NCBI RefSeq assembly: GCF_049856295.1
Contig: NZ_JBNDMZ010000007.1
Coordinates: forward strand, 180,129-244,128
Length of the DNA: 64,000 nt
Source: JB111 sp049856295
Lineage (GTDB): Bacteria; Actinomycetota; Actinomycetes; Actinomycetales; Actinomycetaceae
Direction of reading: 5' to 3'
Under the pieces are notes generated by a model, which made no database searches, had not been told where the DNA came from, and was given only the letters and a program-made list of their open reading frames with translations. Of the stretch, positions 37,790 to 46,638 are shown one piece after another; position 1 is the stretch's first letter, and each line of letters opens with the position of its first letter. Made by a program: the position numbers and the translations under genes.

Positions 37790-40339
37790 TCAGGTCCCGG
37801 AGACGGGCACCGGCGACGAGGGCCGGTGTTCGGCGTCGGAGGGGCTGGTCGCAGCACCGTTCGACGCCGATCCGTTCACGACGTCGCCGCCGTGGTGCAC
37901 GCCGGCCGTGGCGGGCGAGTCGGGAATGCCCACGACGTCGGACACCCCGCCGTCGGACCCGGTCTCCGCCCCCTCGGCACCAGCACCCTCAGCACGAGCA
38001 TCGGCATCCCCCGGCGACCGCACGGACTCGATCGCCCAGTACACCGCCTCCGGCGTGGCCGGGCTCGCCAGCTTGACCTCGGTGCCCGGCTCGCCGAACG
38101 CCGCGACGGCGGTGCGCAGCGCCTCGCGCACCGCGAAGGCGAGCAGCAGCGGCGGCTCGCCGACGGCCTTCGAGCCGTAGACGACGCCGGTCTCCTCCGC
38201 CCGCTCGAGGAAGTGGACGTTGAGCTCCTCCGGCATCTCCGAGAAGCTCGGCAGCTTGTAGGTGCTCGCCGCCTGGGTGGCGAGGCGCCCGCGCCGCTCG
38301 GTGTCGGACTGGTCCCAGACGAGCTCCTCCTGGGTCAGCCAGCCGACACCCTGGACGTACCCGCCCTCGACCTGCCCGACGTCGACGAGCGGCGAGAGGC
38401 TGTCCCCGACGTCGTGGACGATGTCGGTGCGCAGGAACCGGTAGGCACCCGTGAAGCCGTCGACCTCGACCTCGGACACCGCGACGCCGTAGGCGAAGTA
38501 GCGGAACGGCTCGCCCTGGAACGTCTTGGCGTTCCAGTGCAGCCCGGGCGTGCGGAAGTACCCGGCGGCGAACAGCGGCACCCGCTGGAAGTAGGCCTTG
38601 TGCGCGAGCTGAGCGAACGTCAGCTCGGCGTCCGCGCGCCCGAGCGCGGTCACGGTGCCCCCGGAGAACCTCACGTCCTCGGGGTGGCAGTTGAACTCCC
38701 GCGCCGCCACGTCGGCCATGTTGCCGCGGATCTGGTCGCAGGCGTTCTTCACGGCGCCGCCGTTGAGGTCGGCGCCGGTGCTGGCCGCCGTCGCGGACGT
38801 GTTGGGCACCTTGTCGGTCCGGGTGGGCGCGAGCCGCACGTCCGCGAGCTCGACCCCGAGGGCCGTGGCCGCGACCTGCCGCATCTTCGTGTGCAGGCCC
38901 TGCCCCATCTCCGTGCCGCCGTGGTTGATGAGGACGGACCCGTCCTTGTACACGTGCACGAGCGCGCCGGCCTGGTTGAACGCCGTGAGGTTGAACGAGA
39001 TGCCGAACTTCACGGGCGTCATCGCGATCGCCCGCTTCGTGTGCCGGTGGCTCGCGTTGAACTCCTCGACCCGGCGCGTGCGCTCGGCGTGGTCCGACGA
39101 GTCGAGCGCCTGCTGCCACAGCGCCTCGAGCCGCTCCGCGTGCCGCACGGGCATGAGGTACGGCGTCGAGTCGCCCGGCCGGTAGAAGTTCCGCCGGCGC
39201 AGCTCACCCGGCTCGATGCCGAGCAGGGGTGCGCACCGCCCGAGGATGTCCTCCATCACGAGTGCGCCCTGCGGGCCGCCGAACCCGCGGAAGGCCGTGT
39301 TCGACGTCTTGTGCGTCTGGGCGATCCGGCCGCGGATCCGCGCGTCGGGGATGAAGTACGCGTTGTCGATGTGGCACAGCGCGCGGGCGAGGACGGGCTC
39401 GGACAGGTCGAGCGACCAGCCGCCGTCGGCCGTCAGGGTGGCGTCGAGACCGACGATCCGTCCGTCGTCGTCGAACCCGATCTCCCACGAGGCGTGGAAG
39501 CCGTGCCGCTTGCCGGTCATCGTCAGGTCCTGGGTGCGGTTGTAGCGCACGCGGACCGGCCGACCCGTGAGGACGGCACCGAGGGCGGCGACCGCGGCCG
39601 GCCCGTTCGCCTGCGCCTCCTTGCCGCCGAACCCGCCGCCCATCCGCAGGCTCTGCACGGTCACCGCGTGGTTGTGGAGCCCGAGGACGTGGGCGATGAT
39701 CTCCTGCGTCTCAGAGGGGTGCTGGGTCGAGGACTGGACGAAGACCTGTCCGCCCTCGTCGACCGTGGCCAGCGCCGCCTGGGTCTCGAGGTAGAAGTGC
39801 TCCTGGCCGGCGAACTCGAACTCGCCGGAGAACCGGTGGGTGGCGCCCGCGAGCGCGGAGGAGGCGTCGCCCCGGTCGATCATCGGCTGCGAGCCCTGGA
39901 AGGACTCCTGCTCGATGGCCTCCGTGAGGGTGAGGATCGACGGCAGCGGCTCGTACTCGACCTCGACGGCCTCGGCACCGAGCCGGGCGGCCTCGAGGCT
40001 CTCGCCGAGCACCCACGCCACCGCGTGGCCGTACTGCATGACCTCCGGCGGGAACAGCGGCTCGTCGGCCTTGGTCCCGGCGTCGTTGACGCCGGGGACG
40101 TCCGCGGAGGTGAGCACGCGGACGACGCCCTCCACGTCGTACGCCGGCTCCGGCCGCAGCGACACGATGCGCGCGTGGGCGTGCGGCGCCTGGACCGGCC
40201 AGGCGTGGAGGACCCCCAGGGTCCGCACCGTGAGGTCGTCGGTGTACAGGGCGGTGCCCGTGACGTGCAGGCCGGCGCTCTCGTGCGGGACGCTGCGTCC
40301 GACGATCGGGTTGACGGGACGCTCGGACAGGGCGCTCAT
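37790..40339 (-). CDS. xdhB: Xanthine dehydrogenase, molybdenum-binding subunit
   Basis: This catalytic subunit hydroxylates hypoxanthine and xanthine to urate. The 849 residues cover the full molybdopterin part. FGGKEAQANGPAA and GGFGGKE bind cofactor; TAFRGFGGPQG carries the active-site Arg, GQGLHTKMRQVAA follows, and the catalytic base is Glu728 in AVGEPPLLLAF. About 75 residues of Ala/Gly/Ser/Asp-rich sequence after residue 775 are beyond the enzyme fold. The start ATG overlaps the xdhA stop (ATGA). The two-subunit arrangement resembles the Rhodobacter enzyme. Confidence 0.97.
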   Translation of the reverse strand: MSALSERPVNPIVGRSVPHESAGLHVTGTALYTDDLTVRTLGVLHAWPVQAPHAHARIVSLRPEPAYDVEGVVRVLTSADVPGVNDAGTKADEPLFPPEVMQYGHAVAWVLGESLEAARLGAEAVEVEYEPLPSILTLTEAIEQESFQGSQPMIDRGDASSALAGATHRFSGEFEFAGQEHFYLETQAALATVDEGGQVFVQSSTQHPSETQEIIAHVLGLHNHAVTVQSLRMGGGFGGKEAQANGPAAVAALGAVLTGRPVRVRYNRTQDLTMTGKRHGFHASWEIGFDDDGRIVGLDATLTADGGWSLDLSEPVLARALCHIDNAYFIPDARIRGRIAQTHKTSNTAFRGFGGPQGALVMEDILGRCAPLLGIEPGELRRRNFYRPGDSTPYLMPVRHAERLEALWQQALDSSDHAERTRRVEEFNASHRHTKRAIAMTPVKFGISFNLTAFNQAGALVHVYKDGSVLINHGGTEMGQGLHTKMRQVAATALGVELADVRLAPTRTDKVPNTSATAASTGADLNGGAVKNACDQIRGNMADVAAREFNCHPEDVRFSGGTVTALGRADAELTFAQLAHKAYFQRVPLFAAGYFRTPGLHWNAKTFQGEPFRYFAYGVAVSEVEVDGFTGAYRFLRTDIVHDVGDSLSPLVDVGQVEGGYVQGVGWLTQEELVWDQSDTERRGRLATQAASTYKLPSFSEMPEELNVHFLERAEETGVVYGSKAVGEPPLLLAFAVREALRTAVAAFGEPGTEVKLASPATPEAVYWAIESVRSPGDADARAEGAGAEGAETGSDGGVSDVVGIPDSPATAGVHHGGDVVNGSASNGAATSPSDAEHRPSSPVPVSGT

Positions 40340-41955
40340 CGGGCCACCTCCAGGACCTCGGACGGGCTGTTCTCCACGTAGAAGCGGCACAGGGCCTGAC
40401 CGAGCATCGCGCTGCGGTAGCGCGAGCTCGCCCGGTGGTCGTCCATCGGGGTGCCCTCGCCGGACATGACCTCGGCGGCCGCGGACACGGTCTCCTCGGT
40501 CCACGGGCGGCCGCGCAGGGCCTCCTCGGTGGCGAGCGCGCGCACCGGCGTGGCGGCGATCCCGCCGACGCCGATGCGGATGTCGGCCACGACCCCGTCC
40601 TCGATCCGGGCGGCGATCGCGACGGCCACGCTCGAGATGTCGTCGAACCGGCGCTTGGCGATCTTGTAGAACGCGGTGGTCGGGGCGAGCGGCAGCGGGA
40701 TCCGCACCGCCCTGATGATCTCGCCGGGCTCGCGCACCGTCTGGCGGTAGCCCGTGAAGTACCCCGCGAGGTCGACCTCCCGCTCGCCGTCGCGCGAGGC
40801 GAGGACGAGGGAGGCGCCGAGCGCGAGCAGCGCCGGCGGTGCGTCGCCGATGGGCGAGCCTGTGCCGAGGTTGCCGCCGAACGTGGCGCCGTTGCGGATC
40901 AGGCGCGAGGCGAACTGCGGGAACAGCTCGGCGAGCAGGGGGATCTCGCCGTCGAGCGTGCGCTCGATCTCCGAGAGCGTGAGCGCGGCGCCGATCTCGA
41001 CGTGGTCCTCGGCGCGCGTGAGGGTGCGCAGCTCGGGCAGGCGGTCGATCGCCAGCAGCACCGGCGGACGCGTGTGCCGGATGTTGAGCTCGACACCGAG
41101 GTCGGTCGCACCAGCGACGATCTGCGCGTCGGGCTGCTCGGCGAGGCGGTCGAGGAGCTCCGCGAGGGTGGCGGGGCGGACGAACTCCGCCTCGCCGTGC
41201 GCGTAGGAGGTGGGGCGGGCGTCCGGACCGGCGGACTCGGCGCGACGTGCCAGCGGGTCCTCGGGGGCCGGGGAGCCCAGCGCGTACGCGGCGTCCCGGA
41301 TCGGGCGGTAGCCGGTGCAACGACAGAGGTTGCCGGACAGGGAGTGGAGGTCGAAGCCGTTCGGGCCGACCTCGTGCGCGTGGGCGTCGCTCGCGTCGAC
41401 GTCGAGGACCGAGGTGTCGACCACCGTGGAGGCACCCTCAGGCGTCGCGTCGGTGACGGTGCCGTCCGGGCTGGCGGTGCCGTCCGGGCTCGCGGTGCCG
41501 TCCGGGCTGGCGGTGCCGTCCGGGACGACGGCCCCCGACGACGACACCCCCGCCCGCTCGGGCCGGTAGTACTCCGCCGCCATCGAGCAGATGAAGCCGG
41601 GCGTGCAGTAGCCGCACTGGGAACCGCCGCGGTCGGCCATCTCGCGCTGGACGGGGTGGAGGTCCTCCACCGCGCAGGCCCCGGGCGCCGTGCCGAAGCC
41701 CTCGCTCGTGACGATCTCCTGGCCGTCGAAGGCGAGGGCCGGGGGCAGGCAGGCGTTGACGGAGGTCCACCGCGACCGCCCCTCGCCGTCGGGCCGTGCC
41801 ACGAGGACCGCGCAGGCGCCGCACTCACCCTCGGCGCAGCCCTCCTTGGCGCCGGTCAGCCCGAGCGAGCGCAACCAGTCGAGGAGGTTCGTGTGGACGG
41901 GGGCACCGGAGATCTCCCGGTCCTCACCGTTGACGTTCACCGTGATGCGGGCCAT
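40336..41955 (-). CDS. xdhA: Xanthine dehydrogenase, Fe-S and FAD subunit
   Basis: A 539-residue subunit that carries electrons from molybdenum to NAD+. The plant-type [2Fe-2S] cluster uses Cys40, 45, 48 and 69. The second cluster uses Cys114, Cys117, Cys211 and Cys213 (SQCGYCTPGF...LCRCTGYRPI). The FAD domain follows, with VAGATDLGVELN and RNGATFGGNLGTGSPIGD. The two cysteine pairs of cluster two are 94 residues apart, where about 31 is usual. The extra residues include four PDGTAS-like repeats from an 18-base minisatellite. It heads xdhA-xdhB-xdhC; AGGGAAG precedes the ATG. Confidence 0.97.
   Translation of the reverse strand: MARITVNVNGEDREISGAPVHTNLLDWLRSLGLTGAKEGCAEGECGACAVLVARPDGEGRSRWTSVNACLPPALAFDGQEIVTSEGFGTAPGACAVEDLHPVQREMADRGGSQCGYCTPGFICSMAAEYYRPERAGVSSSGAVVPDGTASPDGTASPDGTASPDGTVTDATPEGASTVVDTSVLDVDASDAHAHEVGPNGFDLHSLSGNLCRCTGYRPIRDAAYALGSPAPEDPLARRAESAGPDARPTSYAHGEAEFVRPATLAELLDRLAEQPDAQIVAGATDLGVELNIRHTRPPVLLAIDRLPELRTLTRAEDHVEIGAALTLSEIERTLDGEIPLLAELFPQFASRLIRNGATFGGNLGTGSPIGDAPPALLALGASLVLASRDGEREVDLAGYFTGYRQTVREPGEIIRAVRIPLPLAPTTAFYKIAKRRFDDISSVAVAIAARIEDGVVADIRIGVGGIAATPVRALATEEALRGRPWTEETVSAAAEVMSGEGTPMDDHRASSRYRSAMLGQALCRFYVENSPSEVLEVAR
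41461..41525. repeat. 18-bp minisatellite inside xdhA
   Basis: Three full 18-base units and a partial fourth start at 41461, 41479, 41497 and 41515, differing by single bases. They encode PDGTAS units in the loop joining the cysteine pairs of the second [2Fe-2S] cluster. Confidence 0.95.
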
Positions 41956-42156
41956 TGCTCACTTCCCTGTCGAGCTCGACGTGCAGTCGTGGGGCGGTTC
42001 GCGCGTCCCCGACCCCTTGGGTCGATGCGTCCACCGTCCGGGCCCCCACGGCAACCCCGGCGTGTGCGGACATTCTACGCGGAGACTCCGCGGTCGGGCA
42101 ATATTTCGGAAGAGTTCTCTCGCATCGTGAAGTTCACGACGACGACAGCCGGTTGC
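41956..42156. promoter_or_regulatory. xdhA promoter region with a weak operator match
   Basis: This 201-base gap must hold the xdhABC promoter. Positions 42108-42132 read GGAA-N6-TCTC-N7-GAAG in the register of the island operator, but the first box (42097-42100) does not match. In total only about 9 of 16 positions agree. A local AT-rich patch around 42100-42106 is present. Control by the same regulator is possible but not shown. Confidence 0.3.
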
Positions 42157-42522
42157 TCAGCTCCCGCGATAGGTCGAGTAGGCGAACGGGCTGAGCAGGC
42201 ACGGCACGTGATAGTGGTCGCGCCCCTCATCGACGAAGAAGTCGATCGTCACCGACGGGTAGAAGGTCTCGACGCCCTGGGCGCGGAAGTACTCGCCGGT
42301 GGCGAAGGTGATCCGGTAGGTGCCGGGGTCGATCACCTCGGGGCCGAGGTCGCGGATGCGGCCGTCGGAGTTCGTGGTGCCGGCGGCGACCTCGGTCGCG
42401 GTCTCGGCCCCGGCGGCACCCGAGGCGCCGTCGCCCTCGATGCGCGAGAGACGGACGGCGATGCCGGCGGCGGGGATGCCGGTGACGGCGTCGAGGACGT
42501 GGGTGGTGACGTGCGAGGTCAT
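42157..42522 (-). CDS. uraH: 5-hydroxyisourate hydrolase (transthyretin-like)
   Basis: It hydrolyses 5-hydroxyisourate, the urate oxidase product, to OHCU. The 121 residues show the transthyretin-fold enzyme signature: HVLDAVTGIPAAGIAV near the N terminus with the catalytic His, a SDGRI segment with the conserved Arg, and the C-terminal YHVPCLLSPFAYSTYRGS with a catalytic His and the diagnostic YRGS ending. An 18-residue Gly/Ala/Glu-rich insertion sits after residue 30. Its start overlaps the uraD stop by four bases (ATGA). Confidence 0.97.
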   Translation of the reverse strand: MTSHVTTHVLDAVTGIPAAGIAVRLSRIEGDGASGAAGAETATEVAAGTTNSDGRIRDLGPEVIDPGTYRITFATGEYFRAQGVETFYPSVTIDFFVDEGRDHYHVPCLLSPFAYSTYRGS

Positions 42523-43016
42523 GCGAGCTCTCCCTTGAGACGAAGGACGGCGATCTCCCGCAGCTGCTCGGCGCAGACGCGGCGTTCGGTGGCGGGGTCG
42601 TTGGTCAGGCGCTGCTCGAGGGCGGCGAGGATCTCCTCGGCGTCCCGGCCGGCGGCGCGGATGAGGAAGACGTGGCCGAACCGCTCCTCGTAGGCGAGGT
42701 TGCCGGCGCGCAGGCGCTCGGCCACCGAGGCGTCGGAGCCGTCGACGCCCGCCTGCTCGCGGGCCGAGTGCGCGGCGTCCGGGTCGTCGCCCGTGGCGCG
42801 CTCCCCGATGCGCGGGTGGCGGGCGAGGGCGCCGTCCACCTCCTCGTCGGTCCACGGGTCGGCGGCGGTCTCCGCGGCGCGGACGACGTCCTCGACGCCG
42901 GCGTAGGGGCGGCCGGCGACGATCTCGTCGGCCCAGCGCGGCACCCGCACGGCGGCGAGCAGGATCTCGCGCGCGGCGTCCGCGTCCTCGTTGAATCGCG
43001 TGAGTGCGGTGGTCAT
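42519..43016 (-). CDS. uraD: OHCU decarboxylase
   Basis: It decarboxylates 2-oxo-4-hydroxy-4-carboxy-5-ureidoimidazoline to (S)-allantoin. The 165 residues are standard. The catalytic His67 and Glu72 lie in HPRIGER, and the other family blocks are PRWADEIVAGRPY and FGHVFLIRAAGRDAEEIL. The start at 43016 has AGAAGG upstream. It is transcribed with uraH, and the best operator of the window begins 18 bases upstream of its start codon, between it and the divergent allE. Confidence 0.96.
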   Translation of the reverse strand: MTTALTRFNEDADAAREILLAAVRVPRWADEIVAGRPYAGVEDVVRAAETAADPWTDEEVDGALARHPRIGERATGDDPDAAHSAREQAGVDGSDASVAERLRAGNLAYEERFGHVFLIRAAGRDAEEILAALEQRLTNDPATERRVCAEQLREIAVLRLKGELA

Positions 43017-43033
43017 GCGGCACCTTCTGATAG

Positions 43034-43069
43034 TTTCGGATCGCGGAACAGAACTTCCAGATGACGAAC
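43034..43069. promoter_or_regulatory. IclR-type 36-bp operator between uraD and allE (best match)
   Basis: It reads TTTC-N7-GGAA-N6-TTCC-N7-GAAC, 15 of 16 positions of the island palindrome, with units exactly 21 bases apart. It sits in the 222-base divergent gap, close to the uraD start and about 170 bases from allE, so it could repress both. Confidence 0.75.
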
Positions 43070-43238
43070 GTAGAAGGCGCGCTCGCCGCCTGTCAACATC
43101 CTCCCCGACGGGGCGATCGGGCGCAGGGCGATCGGGCGCGAGGTGCACGTGCCGAGGCCACGCTGCCACGCACCCGCACTGCCGCGCACCCGACCATGGA
43201 AGCATCGAGACCGAGCCCGACGACGGAAGGACCCGACG

Positions 43239-44102
43239 ATGACCGACCAGACCCGCAGGCCCGCCCCCACCTACTGGGCGACGCACGGCGGCCACCCGCC
43301 GCAGACCGACCTGCTCACCGACCGCGCGATGTTCCGCGAGGCGTACGCGGTCATCCCGCGCGGCACGCAGATGGACATCGTCACCTCGAACCTGCCGCAC
43401 TGGCGCGGCACCCGGCTGTGGGTGCTCGCGCGGCCGCTCACCGGTTTCGCGGAGACGTTCTCCCAGTACCTCGTCGAGGTCTCCCCCGGCGGCGGCTCGG
43501 ACCGCCCCGAGGACGACCCGGGCGCCGAGGCCGTCCTCTTCGTCATGGAGGGCGAGCTGGAGCTGACGCTGGGCGAGGACGCGACTCCGCACCACCTCAC
43601 GGCCGGCTCCTACGTCTTCCTCGCCCCCGGCGAGACCTGGACCCTGGCCAACGACGGCGACGAGCCGGCCCGCTTCATGTGGATCCGCAAGGCCTACCAG
43701 CGGGTCGACGGGATCGAGCCGCCCGCCTCGTTCGTGACGAACGAGCGCGACGTCGACCCCACCCCGATGCCGGACACCGAGGGCCGCTGGGCCACCACGC
43801 GGTTCGTCGACCCGACCGACGTCCGCCACGACATGCACGTGACGATCGTGACGTTCCAGCCGGGCGGGATCATTCCGTTCGCGGAGACCCACGTGATGGA
43901 GCACGGGCTCTACGTCCTCGAGGGTCAGGCCGTCTACCGGCTCAACGAGGACTGGGTCGAGGTCCAGGCCGGCGACTTCATGTGGCTGCGCGCCTTCTGC
44001 CCGCAGGCCTGCTACGCCGGCGGCCCCGCCCCGTTCCGCTACCTGCTCTACAAGGACGTCAACCGGCACGCGCCGCTCTTCCTGGGCGGGATGCACCGGT
44101 AG
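43239..44102 (+). CDS. allE: (S)-ureidoglycine aminohydrolase (bicupin)
   Basis: It converts (S)-ureidoglycine to (S)-ureidoglycolate and ammonia with a manganese centre. The 287 residues form two cupin domains. The first, with TFSQYLVEVSPGGGSDRPE and VMEGELELTLGED, is at about residues 70-140. The second is at about 195-270 and has the metal ligands in PFAETHVMEHGLYVLEG and a downstream QACYAGG segment, where family members keep a substrate-binding block. GGAAGG precedes the start. Its substrate comes from allantoate amidohydrolase, whose gene is not in this window. Confidence 0.9.
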   Translation: MTDQTRRPAPTYWATHGGHPPQTDLLTDRAMFREAYAVIPRGTQMDIVTSNLPHWRGTRLWVLARPLTGFAETFSQYLVEVSPGGGSDRPEDDPGAEAVLFVMEGELELTLGEDATPHHLTAGSYVFLAPGETWTLANDGDEPARFMWIRKAYQRVDGIEPPASFVTNERDVDPTPMPDTEGRWATTRFVDPTDVRHDMHVTIVTFQPGGIIPFAETHVMEHGLYVLEGQAVYRLNEDWVEVQAGDFMWLRAFCPQACYAGGPAPFRYLLYKDVNRHAPLFLGGMHR

Positions 44103-44143
44103 GTCGCCGGCGTCCGGGAGGCGCCGGGCGGTCGCCGGCGACC
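44102..44143. terminator. Hairpin between convergent allE and allantoinase genes
   Basis: An 11-base-pair perfect stem (44102-44112 with 44133-44143) and a 20-base loop lie between the stops at 44102 (+) and 44169 (-). Further GTCGCCGGCGAC palindromes within it allow alternative folds. It probably acts in both directions. Confidence 0.6.
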
Positions 44144-44168
44144 ACCTGTCGCCGGCGCGACCTCGAGG

Positions 44169-45695
44169 TCAGGCGTCGCCCCGCCGGAGCAGTCGACCGT
44201 GCGGGGTGTCGCCGACCTCGTCGCCGCGCAGGAAGGTGCGGCGGACGACGCCGGTGAGCTCGCGGCCGTCGTAGGCGGAGATCGGGTTGCGGTGGCGCAG
44301 CTCCTTGGCGACCACGGTGAAGGAGTCGTCCGGCGCGAGGACGGCCAGGTCGGCGTCGTACCCGACGCCGATGCGCCCCTTCCGGGCCAGGCCCACCCGC
44401 GCGGCGGGCCGGGCCGACATCCACTCGACGACCCGCTCGAGCGGGATCCCGCGGCGGCGCGCCTCGGTCCACACGATCGGCAGCTCGAGCTGCACGGAGG
44501 AGATCCCGCCCCACGCGACGGCGAAGTCGCCGTGCTCGAGGTCCTTGAGCTCGACCGTCGAGGGCGAGTGGTCGCTCGCGACGTAGTCGATCGTCCCGTC
44601 GAGGAGGCCCTCCCACAGCAGGTCGCGGTTGGCATCCTCCCGGATCGGCGGGCAGCACTTGAACGCGGTGGCGCCGTCGGCGATGTCCTCCGCGTTGAGC
44701 GCGAGGTAGTGGGGGCAGGTCTCGGCGGAGATGTCGACCCCGTCCGCCTTGGCGCTGCGCAGCATCGGCAGGGCGTCCGAGGAGGACAGGTGGAGGACGT
44801 GGCTGCGTGCGCCGGCCCAGCGGGTGCGCTCGATGAGCTGCGCGATCGCGAGGTTCTCGGCCCCGCGAGGCCGCGAGTCGAGGAACTTCTTGTACGTGGC
44901 GCCCTCGGCCTGGGGCGCGCGGCCGATCGAGCGGTCGTCCTCGGCGTGGACGATCATCATCCCGCCGAACGAGGCGAGCTCGCCCAGGTAGTCCTCGAGC
45001 TCGTCGGCCTCGAGGTGGGGGAACTCGTCCACCCCGGAGCCGGACAGGAAGCACTTGAAGCCGAACACGCCGTCCTCGTGCAGCTCGCGCAGGTCGGCCC
45101 GGTTGCCGGGGACCGCGCCGCCCCAGAGCCCGACGTCGACGAACGCCTGCGGCTCCGCGACCAACCGCTTGTACTCCAGCGCCGGCCGGTTGACGGTCGA
45201 GGGGATCGAGTTGAGCGGCATGTCGACGATCGTCGTCACGCCGCCGGCCGCGGCCGCGCGGGTCGCGCTGGCGAAGCCCTCCCACTCGGTGCGGCCGGGC
45301 TCGTTGACGTGCACGTGGGCGTCGACGAGGCCGCTGATCAGCACCTCGTCCTCGGCGAGCTCGACCACGCGGTCGCCGGTCAGGCCGGCTCCGAGGGGCT
45401 CGACGGCGACGATCGACCCGTCGCGCACGCCGATCTCCCGCGGGGCGAACCCGTCCTCGCCGAGGACCCGGCCGCCGCGCAGCACGAGGTCGAACGCGCC
45501 GTCCTCGCGGGTACGCACAGCGTCACCGGCAGGCGCAGCGTCACCGGCACCCGCGGGCACGGGCCGTTCGTCGTCGTCGGGCAGGCCGTGCTCCGTGCGG
45601 AAGGCGCGGATCTGCTCCCGGATGCGCGCGGGGTCGTTGACGTCGGCCACGACGGCGCCGGGGCCGTGGGTCGGGACGTCGCTCTGCTCGCTCAT
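44169..45695 (-). CDS. allB: Allantoinase
   Basis: It opens (S)-allantoin to allantoate using a binuclear metal site. The 508-residue protein has the cyclic amidohydrolase barrel: His127 and His129 in VDAHVHVNEPGR, the carbamylated Lys in GFKCFLSGSG, a His in MIVHAEDD, another in HVLHLSS and the Asp in ASDHSPS. The first 65 residues are an extra, partly Ala/Gly/Pro-rich extension not found in typical enzymes of about 450 residues. The start is nevertheless well supported by AAGGAG. A two-unit operator lies 85 bases upstream. Confidence 0.96.
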   Translation of the reverse strand: MSEQSDVPTHGPGAVVADVNDPARIREQIRAFRTEHGLPDDDERPVPAGAGDAAPAGDAVRTREDGAFDLVLRGGRVLGEDGFAPREIGVRDGSIVAVEPLGAGLTGDRVVELAEDEVLISGLVDAHVHVNEPGRTEWEGFASATRAAAAGGVTTIVDMPLNSIPSTVNRPALEYKRLVAEPQAFVDVGLWGGAVPGNRADLRELHEDGVFGFKCFLSGSGVDEFPHLEADELEDYLGELASFGGMMIVHAEDDRSIGRAPQAEGATYKKFLDSRPRGAENLAIAQLIERTRWAGARSHVLHLSSSDALPMLRSAKADGVDISAETCPHYLALNAEDIADGATAFKCCPPIREDANRDLLWEGLLDGTIDYVASDHSPSTVELKDLEHGDFAVAWGGISSVQLELPIVWTEARRRGIPLERVVEWMSARPAARVGLARKGRIGVGYDADLAVLAPDDSFTVVAKELRHRNPISAYDGRELTGVVRRTFLRGDEVGDTPHGRLLRRGDA

Positions 45696-45779
45696 CGGAT
45701 CTCCTTCGATCGGTGGGGGCAGCCGCCCTCCGGCCGTTCCGCGACCCGTTGCCGCGTCGCCGCCACTCCCTCGCCACGA

Positions 45780-45815
45780 TTCCACTTGGCGAGAGACAGA
45801 TTCTGCACACCGGAA
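45780..45815. promoter_or_regulatory. IclR-type 36-bp operator upstream of allantoinase
   Basis: It reads TTCC-N7-GAGA-N6-TTCT-N7-GGAA. The exact 21-base spacing is kept and 11 of 16 positions match. It lies in the divergent gap between allantoinase and the membrane-protein gene at 45968. Confidence 0.55.
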
Positions 45816-45967
45816 GCCTACGGCGGTGGTCGAGTAACGGTCAACGACTCACGACACCTCGCGCGACTACCCTCGGCCTGCTGCCTGAGACACGGTCGCA
45901 CAGTCGACGCACCGCCACGCAGCCTTACCGTCACACAGCCACACCGCCACGCAGCCCGAGGAGAACC

Positions 45968-46609
45968 ATGACGAACGACGCCGGCACGGCGAGCCACGGC
46001 GGCCAGGGCAGCGGCGGCCAGCTTGCGCGGTTCGTCGTCGACCCGGCCGAGCACCGGTCGAAGGTGCGCAAGCAGTGGCTGGCGCTGCTCGGCTTCTCGG
46101 TGCTCGCCGTCATCTGCATCGGCGGGCTGCTGTCCGGCGAGGTCACGCGACGGCTGTTCATGATCGTCCTGCTGGGGATCGTCGGCGTGCTCGGCGCCGG
46201 CGGCGCGATCTGGCGGCTGATCAGGCTCCGCGCCGAGCGGCGCACGGGCGACGACGCGATCGACCTCGTCGTCACCGAGAACGAGCTCGTCGGGCCGGGC
46301 GGGCTCGCGATCCCCTGGTACGAGGTGGCGGGCGTCGAGATGTCGGCGTCGACCCCGGTGACCGCGCAGGGGACGCGGGACGCCGAGCGGTCCGCCGCGC
46401 TCGTGCGGATCCTGCTCACCGACCCACGATCCACCCTCGAGCGCACCACCACTCCCCTGCAGGCCGCCGCCGTCCGCACGAGCGAGGGGGCGCCGCACGT
46501 GCGGGTCGAGCTGGGCGAGCGGTCGGCCGCCGACGTCGCGCTCCTGCGCGCGGTCCTCGACGCCGAGCTGGCCCCGCGCGGCCAGCGGGTGACCGAGGTC
46601 AGGGGCTGA
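45968..46609 (+). CDS. Two-helix membrane protein with PH-like domain, family member 3
   Basis: A 213-residue paralogue of the two tandem genes at 15.9-17.6 kb. After a Gly-rich start come two helices (about residues 38-57 and 62-83). The family signature GDDAIDLVVTENELVGPGGL and AIPWYEV follow, with Tyr for Asp in the last block, and a C-terminal HVRVELGERSAADVALL segment. It is shorter because the N terminus and the domain loop are trimmed. The start has AGGAG upstream. It stands alone between allantoinase and the toxin-antitoxin pair; function unknown. Confidence 0.72.
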   Translation: MTNDAGTASHGGQGSGGQLARFVVDPAEHRSKVRKQWLALLGFSVLAVICIGGLLSGEVTRRLFMIVLLGIVGVLGAGGAIWRLIRLRAERRTGDDAIDLVVTENELVGPGGLAIPWYEVAGVEMSASTPVTAQGTRDAERSAALVRILLTDPRSTLERTTTPLQAAAVRTSEGAPHVRVELGERSAADVALLRAVLDAELAPRGQRVTEVRG

Positions 46610-46638
46610 GCAGAATCAGCTGCTGAGCGCTGGGGGCA

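Noticed and set aside
42097..42132. Full IclR-type operator for xdhABC
   Set aside because: Only about 9 of 16 positions match and the first box is absent, so it is kept as a weak note, not as a supported site.
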